From contig NC_045133.1 in NCBI RefSeq assembly GCF_007655135.1, positions 6,114,376-6,178,375 on the forward strand: a stretch of 64,000 nt of DNA, given 5' to 3'. Shown here in pieces: positions 22,901 to 35,000 of the stretch. Both the position numbers and the translations under genes were made by a program. The notes beneath the pieces are model-generated. The model saw nothing but the letters and a program-made list of their open reading frames with translations, was not told the DNA's origin and made no database searches. Source of the DNA: Punica granatum (taxonomy: Eukaryota > Streptophyta > Magnoliopsida > Myrtales > Lythraceae). Numbering within the stretch: the stretch's first letter is position 1; each line of letters starts with the position of its first letter.

Positions 22901-23995
22901 CACTTTAGCATACCCATCTACCATAGTACTATAAGTTACAACATTAGGCAAGATATTCTTGGCGGGCATTTGGGACATAATCTCAGAAGCTAAGTCCATC
23001 TGCCCACCTTTGCAAACTGCATCAAGAAGAGTATTATATGTAAATATGTCCTGATCGATCCCTCTATCAACCATCTCACCAAACAATCCTTTTGCCGCCT
23101 CCCACAAACCACCCCGACTGCAAACTGCAAGGAGCGAGTTATAGGTTATGCGATCGGGCTGTACCCCATTCTTTATCATCTCATCGAAAATCTCCAGCAC
23201 TTGATTGAACTCCACACCCCCTTTACCACAAGCATCGATCACAGCATTGTAAGTGACTAAATTGGGCCTCAAGCTACGATTTTTCATCAAATCAAAAATC
23301 TTGATTGCCTCAGTACAGTATCCGCTGCGCCCATACGCACTAATTAAGGCGGAGTAAGCATAAACAGTGTTTCCATACCCTTCACTAACAGCGGTATCGA
23401 ACACGCCCTTTGCAAGGTCAACCTTACCAAGCCTACCAAGAATACTAATCATAGCACTGGCCAACTTCCCTTGCTCATTCTTCCTCCTTTCCCTCCTCAC
23501 TGCGAACTCGAAACACCGGATAGCTTTCAAGTACTCTCCCCGGTTCCCGAGCTCCCTAAGCAGGAAATTGTAGTCGTCGGACCCGCACAGCCTAGACTCG
23601 AAATTGAGGAGCACGCTCTCGAGTCCCAGATCATCCTTACCGTACTGAATAGCGTGGTGAAGGGCCTCCTCAGCAGCGGAGGTGTGGCGGGACCCCGAGG
23701 AGGGCTTGGGGCGGCCGAGGTGGATCTTTGAGACAAAGCGGGTCGAGCGGCGGCCGGAGAAATCCGAACCAAGATCGGATTTTGGGGGCGGGAGACGCGA
23801 GAGGGAGGGAAAAGCGGGGACCTGGGGGGCGGCGGCGGCAGCTGGGGGCTTGGTGAGTGAGACCTTGCGTGGATGGGGGTGAGGGTTGGGATGGTGGCTC
23901 TGCCGCGGATTCTTAAGGTGGTTCTGAGGGTAAGGGTGGTTCTGGTAGGGTTTTGTCGCCGTGATTGAGCAGTGCGGCGGAGTCGATGACGCCAT
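19975..23995 (-). CDS. GUN1: GUN1-type chloroplast PPR-SMR protein
   Basis: Four exons on the minus strand: 22080-23995, 21719-21935, 21141-21325 and 19975-20248. They join in frame to 863 residues, close to the about 918 of Arabidopsis GUN1. The N-terminus is Ser/Pro/basic and acid-poor, consistent with a plastid transit peptide. Residues of about 140-560 hold roughly ten PPR motifs (for example [29 protein letters not shown]). A non-PPR insert of about 70 residues follows, then another PPR ([17 protein letters not shown]). The C-terminus is an SMR domain with the LDLH motif ([20 protein letters not shown], about residue 738) and the TGxG motif ([20 protein letters not shown], about residue 775). 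In Arabidopsis GUN1 acts in plastid-to-nucleus retrograde signalling and plastid protein homeostasis; the same role is inferred here. The gene looks intact. Confidence 0.93.
20469..20904. mobile_element. hAT-like MITE in the last GUN1 intron
   Basis: The left terminus GCCCTGTTTACTTT pairs with the right terminus AAAGTAAACAGGCC. CCTAG flanks both sides (20464-20468 and 20905-20909). The 436-bp AT-rich body has no coding capacity. It lies within the intron 20249-21140. Only 5 bp of duplication is certain, so the hAT assignment rests on terminal-sequence style. Confidence 0.65.
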
Positions 23996-24179
23996 TGAAG
24001 AAGGGTTGACTTATCTCTCTACCTAGTTACAGAAGAAGAAGCAGGATGAGGAAGAGGAGGAAGAAGGAGGAGGAGATGGGGCTAGAAAGGGTTTAGGTAG
24101 GGCTTCAATGGTGAGTGAGGGGGAGGTGGAGAGGCCATATGGATATGGCGCTGATTCTAGAGAGAGAAAGAGATAATGT

Positions 24180-24215
<36 letters not shown>

Positions 24216-26603
24216 ACAGCTTCTTGCTAAGGAGCTGAGCTGCTGAGTCCATTTCATTAATTTTCAGACATTGGAATCTACGCCGCGGTCCTGTTTGCTC
24301 ATTTTCTTCCCGATTTTCCAGGGAAAATTTTCAATTCGACCCTCTAATTTTTAATCTTTCCAATTCGAGTCCTCTGATAGATTATACTTCCAAGTTGCTC
24401 CTCTGTACTTCCAGGCTTGGGTTATTTATGTCTTTCCTTTGATTCCTTCCAAGTTCCCAGCTGAGCATCTTCGGGTATCGAGTGAGATGGGAGGCGTGCG
24501 CCATGTCAGGTTTATCAAGAGCTTCTCCAGAAAAGTTGCAAAATCGGCTCTGTTACATTTATTTTCTCAATATCAATAAACACATTTAGGTACAGTTTAT
24601 GTTGCACGTTGATAAAATTTTCGGTAATAAATAGATATCTATATAGAATGAAACATAGTGAAATATAGTGATATCATTATACGGTGATTTCCCATTGACC
24701 TAACAAAGTCGAAGCCATAACATATGGTGGGGAGAATCAGTACAAGCATGTTTGATGATTTAAAAAAAAAAAGAGAGAGATTATATTTTTTTATGTACTT
24801 TTGATATTTTTTTACAGTCATGTGGTTTCGTTTTTACTCTGAAAATGTTTTATTGTCCATTAAATTTGATACGTGAATTGCTTAATCATGACATTCATAT
24901 TCAATTACCCGATAGTCATGTGACGTTCGAAAAATTGGCCCCACCGGATTTTTTGGTGGGTCTTTCCACTTGATTGCTATAAAATTGAGGATCGTTTTGC
25001 TATTTTACGATAAAGTACAGGGGAAAAGCAATATTGATTGCTGGGGTGGGTAGGGTTCATCGTCCGTTCATCCGCTGGCTTGCTCAATGGGAAAACCTAC
25101 ACATTTTTAGGTTTGACCGTTGACCAATGGAATATCCCAAGAGTCTGGGCGGGTTTGGATTAGGTATTTTCTATTGGTCCTTTTTCTAAGGAATTGGAAT
25201 TCCCCCTGATAGTTTTTTATTTTATTTTCTCTAAATAAAACGTGGAAGTCCTAAAATTATATGAAAATTTAAATTTCAATATTAATACTCAAATTCCTTT
25301 TGATATGGTTAATAGACGATACGTGGGCCTAACGCGTATCGTAAAGTTTATAAATGTCAAGTAACTTTTAATATTATATCTAATTTAAAATTACCAGATA
25401 TATCGCATATATCACGTAAAAAAACGTGTATTGCATATATGATATATAACGTCTTCGACTGCAGTAAAAAAAACAAACACCGCAATAAACCAATAAACAA
25501 ACATCCCACCCTCCTCCCACCGATATGTCCTCCCGCCGATATTTCCACATGTCAATTTCATTTTTTTACTCCTGCAATGGTTTCAAAAAAAAATTTTCCA
25601 TTTATTTAAAAGTTCGATCCTTCGACTCGCTTTTCTCTTCTTCCCCCTCCCCCCAAGATTGGGAGATGATCCGGCAATGATAGTGCATACAGATGAACCT
25701 CTGAATTCAACTACAAGAAACCCATTTCTCCATACTAGTATTAATACAAACTTTTCCGTTAAAAAAAGAAACAATATAGATGAAAAGGAAATAAGTAATA
25801 TTTTTATAGTTTTATAGACTTGATCCATGAATTTTATAAATATAACATTGACTGATTTATTTTAAACCCAAATTAAACCATCATCAACACCAAAAAAGAA
25901 TATGTACCATAATTCTAAAAAGTGAATTTTTATTAGAATATGATATAGATAAAAGTATAATGAAAATAATAAATTAATTGAAATGAAAAAGAATCTGGAA
26001 AAAAAAGGCACTAACTAAGAGAGGTGAGAGATGGGAGAAGAAATAGGGAATGTGACAAGGTGAAAAAGGATTGTTATTTTTTTACATTTTACAATTATAT
26101 TCCTCGATTGAATAGTTGTAATAAATGTAAAAGTAAGTAGAAAGGATAATTCTGAAAAGGGAAATATATAAACTAATTCTTCTCTTACATATAAGTAACG
26201 TATATACATATAGATGAGCAACTTAAATTTCAAATTATTATGAATACAAAAATTATAAACACCACATGACCGTTAATTAATTAAAATAAATATATAAATA
26301 AATAAACAAAGGACTCGCATTGTGCTTCAAGTTAAAATATATTTTTTAATATAAATATGAGTATTGTGAAAATATGGGTCCTGACTTATTTTGTCAGTTG
26401 ACGCGGAGGTCGATTTGCAATACTCGACTTTAATTAGATGGGACGAATCCAAACCCAAAGAAATATATATGTGTATATATATAAGTTTAACCTCACAATC
26501 TTATATACTCTTGAAGTTTAATAAATGTAGTGACTTAGTATGATAATTGTCTTAAGAAAAAAAGAAAAGGGAAGAGCAAAATTAATAAAACATCGGCGAA
26601 CAA
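23996..26603. other. 5' flank of GUN1-type gene and AT-rich spacer
   Basis: The probable GUN1 5' UTR contains a (GA)n tract at about 24183-24212, read as CT-rich leader on the gene strand. From 24.3 to 26.6 kb the DNA is AT-rich with no supported gene. The last part is the promoter region of MADS-A. Confidence 0.5.
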
Positions 26604-26853
26604 ATTGAGCAAAACTGATCGCGTCTTGTTGGCGCTAGAAAGCAACGGTCACTTCGGACACAACACAACATCACCGCCTCTCTCTCTCTCTCTCTATATC
26701 GTCTCTGTCCCTCCGTCACTCTCTCTCTTCATCTGGTCTTCTCAAACATCGATCCTCTGTGCCCACGTTAACTCCCTCATTCTCGACTCAACATTCAATC
26801 ATCATCCTGTGCCCATTACCCCCCTCTCTCTCTCTCTCTCTCTCTCTGCGGTG

Positions 26854-28188
26854 ATGACGTGCAAGCGGAGGACGGAAATCGCGGAAATCCGCAACAAGTC
26901 CGCCAAGAATGTGACTTTTACAAAGCGGAGACAGGGGCTGTTCAAGAAGGCTAGCGAGCTCAGCGTCCTATGCGGTGTCCGGGTCGGGATTGTCACGTTC
27001 TCGCCGGCAGGAAAGCCGTTCTTGTTTGGGGAAGATGTTATTGCCGATTACTTGATGCAGTCGAGGCCGTCTTCGGGATCGGAGTTTGACACGACTGTCA
27101 AGAGGATTAAGAGCGCGCCTGATGGTTCTTGCGAGACTGTGGAGGAGTTGGAGTCACTGATCAGAGAAAACGAGTCGCTCCAGCAAGCCGTGGCACGCCG
27201 CTTGGAGAGTGGCTCGTTCGCTGCTTCAAGTTCGGGTTCGCGTGGGGCTATCTCGGGTTTTCACAGTTGCTGCGCCATGAATGGCGAGTTTGGCTCATCA
27301 ATTCAGACAACTAAGGCGTCGACACTCTTAAACCGGTCCGTTCCTCTGCAATATGGCCCCGAGTCAATCACCGACCCACTCGAGCCTCACACCGCCGCCA
27401 ATACACCCGACTCGATGACTTCAGGCTTGACGGAGGCCGAAGTAGAAGCGTGGGTCTCGACACTCTTGAACCCATCCGTTCCTCCGCTGCAATATGGCCC
27501 CGAGTCAGTCACCTACCCACTCGAGCCTCACACCGCCGCCAATACACCCTACTCGACGACTTCAGGCTTGACGGAGGCCGAAGTAGAAGCGTGGGTCCCG
27601 ACACTCTTGAACCCATCCGTTCCTCTGCTGCAATATGGCCCCGAGTCAGTCGCCTACCCACTCGAGCCTCACACTGCCGCCAATACACCCGACTCGACGA
27701 CTTCAGGCTTGACGGAGGCCGAAGTAGAAGCGTGGGTCCCGACACTCTTGAACCCATCCGTTCCTCTGCTGCAATATGGCCCCGAGTCAGTCACCTACCC
27801 ACTCGAGCCTCACACCGCCGCCAATACACCCTACTCGACGACTTCAGGCTTGACGGAGGCCGAAGTAGAAGCGTGGGTCCCGACACTCTTGAACCCATCC
27901 GTTACTCTGCAATGTGGCCCCGAGTCAGTCACCTACCCACTCGAGCCTCCCACCGCCGCCAATACACCCGACTTGACGACTTCAGGCTTGATGGAGGCCG
28001 AAGTAGAAGCGTGGGTCTCGACACTCTTAAACCCATCCGTTCCTCTGCTGCAATATGACCCCGAGTCAGTCACCTACCCACTCGAGCCTCCCACTGCCGC
28101 CAATACACCCGACTCGATGACTTCAGGCTTGACGGAGGCCGAGATAGACGCGTGGGTTGATACCCTGCTTGGAGAAAGATTAGATTAG
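26854..28188 (+). CDS. Type I (M-alpha, AGL62-like) MADS-box protein with repeated C-terminus (MADS-A)
   Basis: Intronless, 444 residues from ATG at 26854. The open frame extends upstream to 26605, but that part is CT-rich leader, and the MADS domain starts right at this Met. Residues 1-62 form the MADS domain (KNVTFTKRRQGLFKKASELS, then VLCGVRVGIVTFSPAGKPF), the DNA-binding and dimerisation module. Residues 95-115 are a short helical segment. Residues 156-435 are six tandem repeats of 46-47 residues, each running from STLLNPSVPLQYGPES to SGLTEAEVEAWV; the end is DTLLGERLD. Family members normally carry this motif once near the C-terminus. Type I MADS proteins often act in female gametophyte or endosperm; function here is inferred. 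The paralog at 47346-48143 shares a conserved upstream block. Confidence 0.88.
   Translation: MTCKRRTEIAEIRNKSAKNVTFTKRRQGLFKKASELSVLCGVRVGIVTFSPAGKPFLFGEDVIADYLMQSRPSSGSEFDTTVKRIKSAPDGSCETVEELESLIRENESLQQAVARRLESGSFAASSSGSRGAISGFHSCCAMNGEFGSSIQTTKASTLLNRSVPLQYGPESITDPLEPHTAANTPDSMTSGLTEAEVEAWVSTLLNPSVPPLQYGPESVTYPLEPHTAANTPYSTTSGLTEAEVEAWVPTLLNPSVPLLQYGPESVAYPLEPHTAANTPDSTTSGLTEAEVEAWVPTLLNPSVPLLQYGPESVTYPLEPHTAANTPYSTTSGLTEAEVEAWVPTLLNPSVTLQCGPESVTYPLEPPTAANTPDLTTSGLMEAEVEAWVSTLLNPSVPLLQYDPESVTYPLEPPTAANTPDSMTSGLTEAEIDAWVDTLLGERLD
27319..28158 (+). repeat. Six in-frame 138-141-bp tandem repeats in MADS-A
   Basis: Each unit encodes 46 or 47 residues starting (S/P)TLLNPSVP and ending EAEVEAWV. 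Copies 2-4 are nearly identical; copies 1, 5 and 6 are more diverged. Units 1 and 5 lack one codon after SV(P/T). A second frame also stays open through the array because the period is a multiple of three. Confidence 0.93.
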
Positions 28189-28768
28189 AGATCGACTTTT
28201 GTGTTAGATTAGATCAGATCAGATTAGATTAGAGATTGACTTTTGCTCTATCAATCATGTAATCAACTCCGAGTTGAATTGATATTGCTTGTTTGTTCCT
28301 CTTAATTCTCGCTTTAATTCAATGATATTGAGTTCCTCTTAATAATTCCCTTATGAGATAAGTCTCTGATTCATTCTTACGTTCGTTTATGTGCTTTTTC
28401 CGGCAATCTGCAGAAGATGAAACAGATACATTTTCCGTTCTCGAAGTCAGCTCGTACCAAGGCGAGTGAAGAACGAATATTGTCTTTCTTTTTTGGCAAT
28501 ATACGGGATATAAAATGGTCAATACTCATAAAAAAACCGAGTTACACGTACGTCTAAGTACCATTGATAGATCCTCGGAGACCTCGAGCTAAACAAAATT
28601 TCATCCCTTAAAAGTCGGAAACTGTCGAGTCTTATGTCCTTACAAGGCCTGAGTACCTAACATTAACCAAACACTGTCCGAGTTAGGGATCATCGATTCA
28701 TCTCCTCTTGAAAATTTTGCTCTTAAGAGCACCTACACTACCTCGCCGAGAAGTCAGAAAGGGCACAT
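28189..28768. other. Convergent 3' flanks of MADS-A and NOMO
   Basis: Immediately after the MADS-A stop is a run of AGATTAGATT/AGATCAGATC repeats (about 28183-28240). The region to about 28480 has a diverged counterpart after MADS-B. The rest is the likely 3' UTR of the NOMO gene, which reads toward MADS-A. Confidence 0.55.
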
Positions 28769-31700
28769 CTAGTAAGTCTTCTTTCTAACGACTTGCTTCC
28801 TGAACTCCTTCTTCGGAGCTGCACCAATTCCTGGAGCTGACATTCCGATTGAGCCTTGGTAGATGTCCTTCAACCTTTGACAAATCGGGAATGGAATGAT
28901 GAAAGAACGTTAACATAGAATGTAAAGAGTAACGGAACAGAACAATGAATCTTAGGAGGAAATATTTGGAAGTTTTCTCCGTAGAGTTACCTTGGCATGC
29001 TGATGAATAAGACGATCACAGAGACTCCGACAATAAGAGGAAACAACGGTGCAACTGTTAAATCCTGCTTGTGGTGAGCATCTTCAATCTTGTATCTGAG
29101 AGGGCCCACATGGATTTGGGAATTCTTCTCCAAGTCGACCTCGATAACCTCGGACTCAAACTTGTGGATGGTAGAAGGGAATTCAGACCGGAGCTGAAGA
29201 AGGTACTTGCCCTTGAGCAAATCCTTCACCTGGAAGAAATTTGAGAGAGGGAGCGGGAAGATGGATATGACCTTGGATGGGTCAGTAGCCGATTTAATCT
29301 CGACAAAAAGACTCGAGTGCAGTTCCCTAATCTTCTGTCCTTCAACATGGGAACTTAAGATGGTCCTTTCGGGCTGCTCAAAGACCACAAAGTCCAGCCC
29401 TTTGATTTCCTCGTTACCAACCTGAAGAAATCAAGCAACAGGCACAGATCAGAAACCAAAAATCATATGCTTGATACATCAAATTGTGGGTGTATGTATA
29501 TTGAGGATATATGAATGAACGAAAAAGAATTGCATTGTAGATGTTTTACCATGACAGTAACAGATTCTGGGGAGGCTCGCTCAATCTTACTGCCTCTGAG
29601 GCCATCTTTGCTCACTACTCGGATCGCATATGTTGTGTCCGGAAGAAGTCCTCTCAGACGGAAGCTTCCAGTGGAGTCTGTAAGTGTCTCCTCATAGTAG
29701 CCTTTTGACTCCGAACGAGCTTCCACCGAAACACCTTCTTTCGGCTGACCCGACAAAAGTGTGACAACACCCATAGCACTGTATTAAAAGGCACAGTCAG
29801 CATAATCAAGTCCCAACGCTTTTTCTGTATAAATAATTATTCAGTTATTGCCTAAGTTGCTCCAAAAATTAACCAAAACATGCAGTTGAGTTGCCATCTC
29901 ATTATACAGCAATACAGATTTCTTGGTTGCATCGAGTAGTGCTACATTTAACTTTTTTTACAATCACAATCGCCAAACTCATATGAACTTTCTTCTCTGA
30001 CAGAATGACAGTTCAGAAAACTGCATCTTACAAATGGAGATTTGAATTCTACTGTCAACCCACTGTGCGGGAAATATTCATGAAAAATGGTGATGTTAAT
30101 GGTGCTCTTTTTACTCAGTTTTAATCCATCAATGGCCTTATCACAATTTCTTCATCATATTACACTACATTATATCTATCTTTTTCTGTCATTCATCTTA
30201 AACAAATTAAAGAATTGAGTGAAGGTTTAAGAATAGTAGTGTATAGACGAACCTGTATGCAACACGAGTTGCCTGGAACACGATTTCTCTGGATTCTCCA
30301 GAACCAAGTTCTATCGCCTGTGCTGCAGGAGAGAAGGCATACTCCTGCAAGAAATTAGGCATATCAACATTGAGTAAGAAGTGGCAGGTAATGTTTCAAT
30401 TACAATGGTTATTCGATAGGCCAGAGAGAAAAAGCTCTGATCATGACCCCAGTTCACTCATAAATGAAGTAAAATGTTTTGACAGTAACAAAAAATCGTG
30501 GCTCCAAGATTGAAATATCAGAAGTCTCAAAAATTTAGATGAGAGACACAAATAAATTCAATTGAAATTTCTTGAGAGTTCCACTTCCATACCTTGAGCA
30601 GAGGACGCAAATAGAAACTGCCGGGGAATAAGTTATCAAAGAGGAATGTTCCACCAGCACTAGAAACAGAGTTGTTCCTATAGCCATCATCCCCACTCAA
30701 TGAAAGTAGCACAGATGGGATGGGTTCGCTAGCATCATCCTTCGAATGTACATGAACAGATATTTGACCAAGCTTCTGGCAAGAGAAAGAATAAGGTCCC
30801 ACTTGCTTGAGATGATACCCAGACTGCAGGAATAGGAGAAATGTCAGGAAATAAAGTTATTTGTAGTACACAGAAGTGATGAATTATTCCTCAATAATGT
30901 GAATATCAAATGCCACAGGAATAAGAAAAGAATATCACGAAATACAGTCATTTTGTACAACAAAAATGTTCAATTCTTCAATAATCGGAGTATCAGTAGT
31001 CATAGTTTAAAAGATAGACTCTTGAACTAGTGTTATGACACTGGACTTGCCTATTGGCCACCTATAATTGCCATCAATGCGCAACTATTGGACTTGTTCT
31101 TAAACCATGGAGAGGCAAATAAACAAGGCAATTTTTTCTGTTAAAACTGTAGCATTTACAGAAGGCGCAACTAAAATCCCCATCATAATATTTGGATGAA
31201 CTTCATTGAGATTACGAATTCAAAACTCTTTTTCCAGGGAATGCAAGAGGCAGATAGCAATGATGAAGTTCAGTCACTAAAGACAACAAGAAAGAAGAGT
31301 TAAGTGCTCATCCAAACCTTAGAAGCCTTGACTTTGTATGTTATATCATCATAGAGAGGCCCTACCACAAAGGAACCATCTTCCCTCGTAGTAGTGTCAA
31401 GGGCCAAATCACCTTTCCTAAGTGGAGCATTCTCACTGTCTCCTGCAGCTATAACCTTAATGTCAACACCAGAAATAGGTGGCGAGACTGATCCTTCAAT
31501 GTACAACCCAGGCCGACCCGTAAATGGAGCAACTGAAGATTGGCAGCCACCGTGTTTAACTAAAACCTGCCAATAGATTAGGTTGCTCAATGGTTAAAGG
31601 ATAAATTTTAAAGAAAGATACAGAGAAGCAAAATTTGGGATCAGTAAAATGCAAACAATGCTTGCCTGCTGTTGTCTAGGATAAAACAAAATCTTCTTTT

Positions 31701-31997
31701 CCCCATCATCCCTGAAATACAAGAGAAGACAACTCAGCATTGTACTCGATAGAAGCAATAATGCATAAGCCAAAATAAGCAGGCAAGCATGGTTTGCTAC
31801 AATATTATATCAGAACTCACTAGAACGTGGGAAGAAAATAAATCACAGATAAAGCCGAAAGAGACTAAAGCAAATACGTTTGACCCAAGGGACATGCTCA
31901 ATCAAGATCTTAATCTTTGCTCGACTCAATATGGTCCAAGAAGTACATGTACCCATCTACACTAATGGTATCGTACGATTTTCTTTCTTTTTCCTTC

Positions 31998-32029
<32 letters not shown>

Positions 32030-35000
32030 GGGGGCGCAAAGTATTGTATGATTTGGCAAAAAAATAATGGTATCATATGATGTCCACAGTATATCAAAAT
32101 CACTGTTGGTTAAAGCAAAATAAGCCAGAAATTCAACATTCTACTTCAGTTAATTGAATGAAGGGGAAAAATGGAGATGATGCAAACTTTAATTTTAACC
32201 GTGTGAACTATCAGCTGCATAGATGAACTATACCCTAAAAATAAAATTTTGAAAATGATCAGGAATGCCAGTGGAGATGACAATTATAAAAATTAAGGTA
32301 CAAAAGGTTGTTTAGCACAGTAGGCAGTCGCGCATACAGAAAGAAATGGAGAATGGTAGAGAAATTAGCAAACACCTTCTGAGGAGAACAAGCAAATTAA
32401 CTTTTCAATAGATGAACCAGTAATTATATGGACCTGGAGTCTCGAGGGATGAAGGTTATTTTATCTCCGAGATTCGCCCATATGGAGTATTCAAATGTAG
32501 CAGCACTTGTGTCTTCATCTCCAGCGGACAAAAGGCCTGCTGCAGCCGTGTCAATAGCATTGCCATCACTGTTTACCATGTCAACAACAATATCCTTGGG
32601 TAACTGAGCCACACTGGAGTCTATAATAATTTGTCCTTTGACAAGATACTTCTCTCCTCTTAAATAGACAGGCTGTGCAACGAAAATAAGATGATGTGAT
32701 AAATTCCTCCAAAGAAAAACCATTTGATGAAAGGTAAAAAAAAAAAAGTAAACGAAAATATACATACCGAAGGACTTGATGTATCAACCTTCACAGATGA
32801 ACTTCCAAAGAAAATGCATGAATCAACGAATTGTAATTCATGGATTCCAGGAGACTCTATGCATATGCGTTGGGGACCTTTCTGCAGTTTTACAAAGAAG
32901 ATTATAAGCTTCACATGAGAAACACTCCGCAATTTAACATAATAATATGGATCTCAAACTTCAGTTCATTGTAAGCAACCTTGATTTTCAAATTAAGTGA
33001 TGAACCATCAGAGTGGGTCAGAGTAGCATCCACGTCATGAGTGGAGATGACATTAACCCAATACCCTTTCTGAACAAATACTAAACCCTCGAGATCCTTA
33101 GCACCAACATCAACATCAATTGAACTCTGTTGCCAACACCAATTATCTTGCCCAGAGTTCATCTTCTCAGGGTTGCGCCTGACCTAGAACAATGAAAGTT
33201 AAAACATGGTAAGATCAGGTCTAGATGAACACATCTAGACTTGAAGAGCAAAACTATTTAGCACGTCTAAACACCACTACTACACCTTAGATTCCACGAA
33301 AACAAATTCCCCATACTTAGGATCAAATTTTGTCGTGAGTGGTTACTGTATTAGAGACTGGATATTAAAAGGTTACCTCAAGTCTGTATTTCCCGGGCAA
33401 GACATCTGAAAAGATGAATTCGCTGCTATCATTGCTCAACTCCACTGTCTTCCTCTCTCCACCATGCTTATTAGCCAATCTTGTTAGAGTAACTGAAACA
33501 GATGGGCCACATTTCTCCTTGCATTCCACATGACCAAGCACATTGACCAAAGCCTTCATTTGGGGGAAAACATTGTGTCACAAGACATGTCACATATAAC
33601 ACACGCATAAATGAGATGAGAGAGACAGATGAATCCATCTAGATTGCTAAGGCATGACCAGATGAACCATAACCTCAAACAACAATGACAAGTGGACTTG
33701 AACATCTTGACAGAACTTCTTAATTTACTCTTTTCACAACGTGATCTTACTCACACTGGGCCATATAATGTACTAAACAAACTTCCAACAATCAACGGAG
33801 TTCTTGATGGCAGCTTCAGATGAAATGGGACTGGCATACAAAAGAACATTATGCAACAAAACTTTCAGTGGATATCTATTTTTATTTCAGTCAGAAGGTT
33901 TATCCTGCATCCAGCATAACATAATAATTCTGAAAGTGAAAACTCTAAGCTAATTAAATTGTGCAAAAATAGAAAGATTGTCTTGTCAAGATCCATCACA
34001 TTACTCCATAATCTCAATTCAGCACTAGCCAACACCAATGAGGGGAATGATATTCTCAGTCTCTTTCATCCGTACTACCTCGAATGTCTACACCAAGTAA
34101 TTAGCTCCTCACAATCAGAACCTGCCAGCCATAGTATATACCTAAAAACCTATGTTGGCTATCCAGGCCAGATAATGTCCCTTCTACAACAAAGACATTG
34201 ACTGTTCAGTAATCAGATTTCCCTGCAGAATAAAAAATTTAAATAAACAATCTTTAACCATATCATATAGTTTCCCTCTTCATCAGTCATAAGAGGTGGT
34301 AGAGCGATTCCCAGTAAGATATTTAATGCAATTATCATGAAGTCAGAAGGATCAATAACAATTATGATGTAGGGTACACAACCAACCCCATTACATCAGA
34401 GTGCACGAACAAATTATCTATAGAAGCAACCTTCAACATCTGAGAATCAATTCAGCAAGAAGCTACAGATTAATAATAACTATTAGAGGAAGAAAGCATT
34501 ACCTGAGAAAATTCAATATTTAGTAATGGACTTTTAACTGCAAAGTCAATGTAGGTTGGTAAAAACAGAAGTCCTGGAGCACTCTCTGAAGTCGCGGATA
34601 AAGCAGATAAGCGATATTCACCCAGTGGAACCTGCGCAATACCAGAGGGGGAAAACATTAGTTCGAACATGTACGAAAGGCAAGCTTGCATCAGTAGAAA
34701 AAAGAGAATTACCTTCTGAAAAAGATAAATGTTAAACTAGGTAAACTCAGACCAATTTTTTAATAGAGGATCAACCATACTTGTAAAGAACATAAACGTG
34801 ACAATAACATGAAAACTTTCCATTAAAAAAATATAATTCATTGGAAAATCTCAACTACAGATGTTGGATGAAATTGAGGCCCATCACTGCCACAAAATCA
34901 TCATCCCTGAATCAAGATAATGCTTGTTACACCTAGGGCGGTTGCACCACGTGCCAACGCAAAGGTGGTTTGTACCAATTGAGCAAAGCTAGGTCGTCAG

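Noticed and set aside
26605..26853. 83-codon N-terminal extension of MADS-A
   Set aside because: It translates CT-rich leader DNA, has no MADS-family similarity and is not conserved in MADS-B. The family start is at 26854.
27450..28058. 202-codon second-frame open reading in MADS-A
   Set aside because: It stays open only because the repeat unit length is mostly a multiple of three; it covers just the repeat array.
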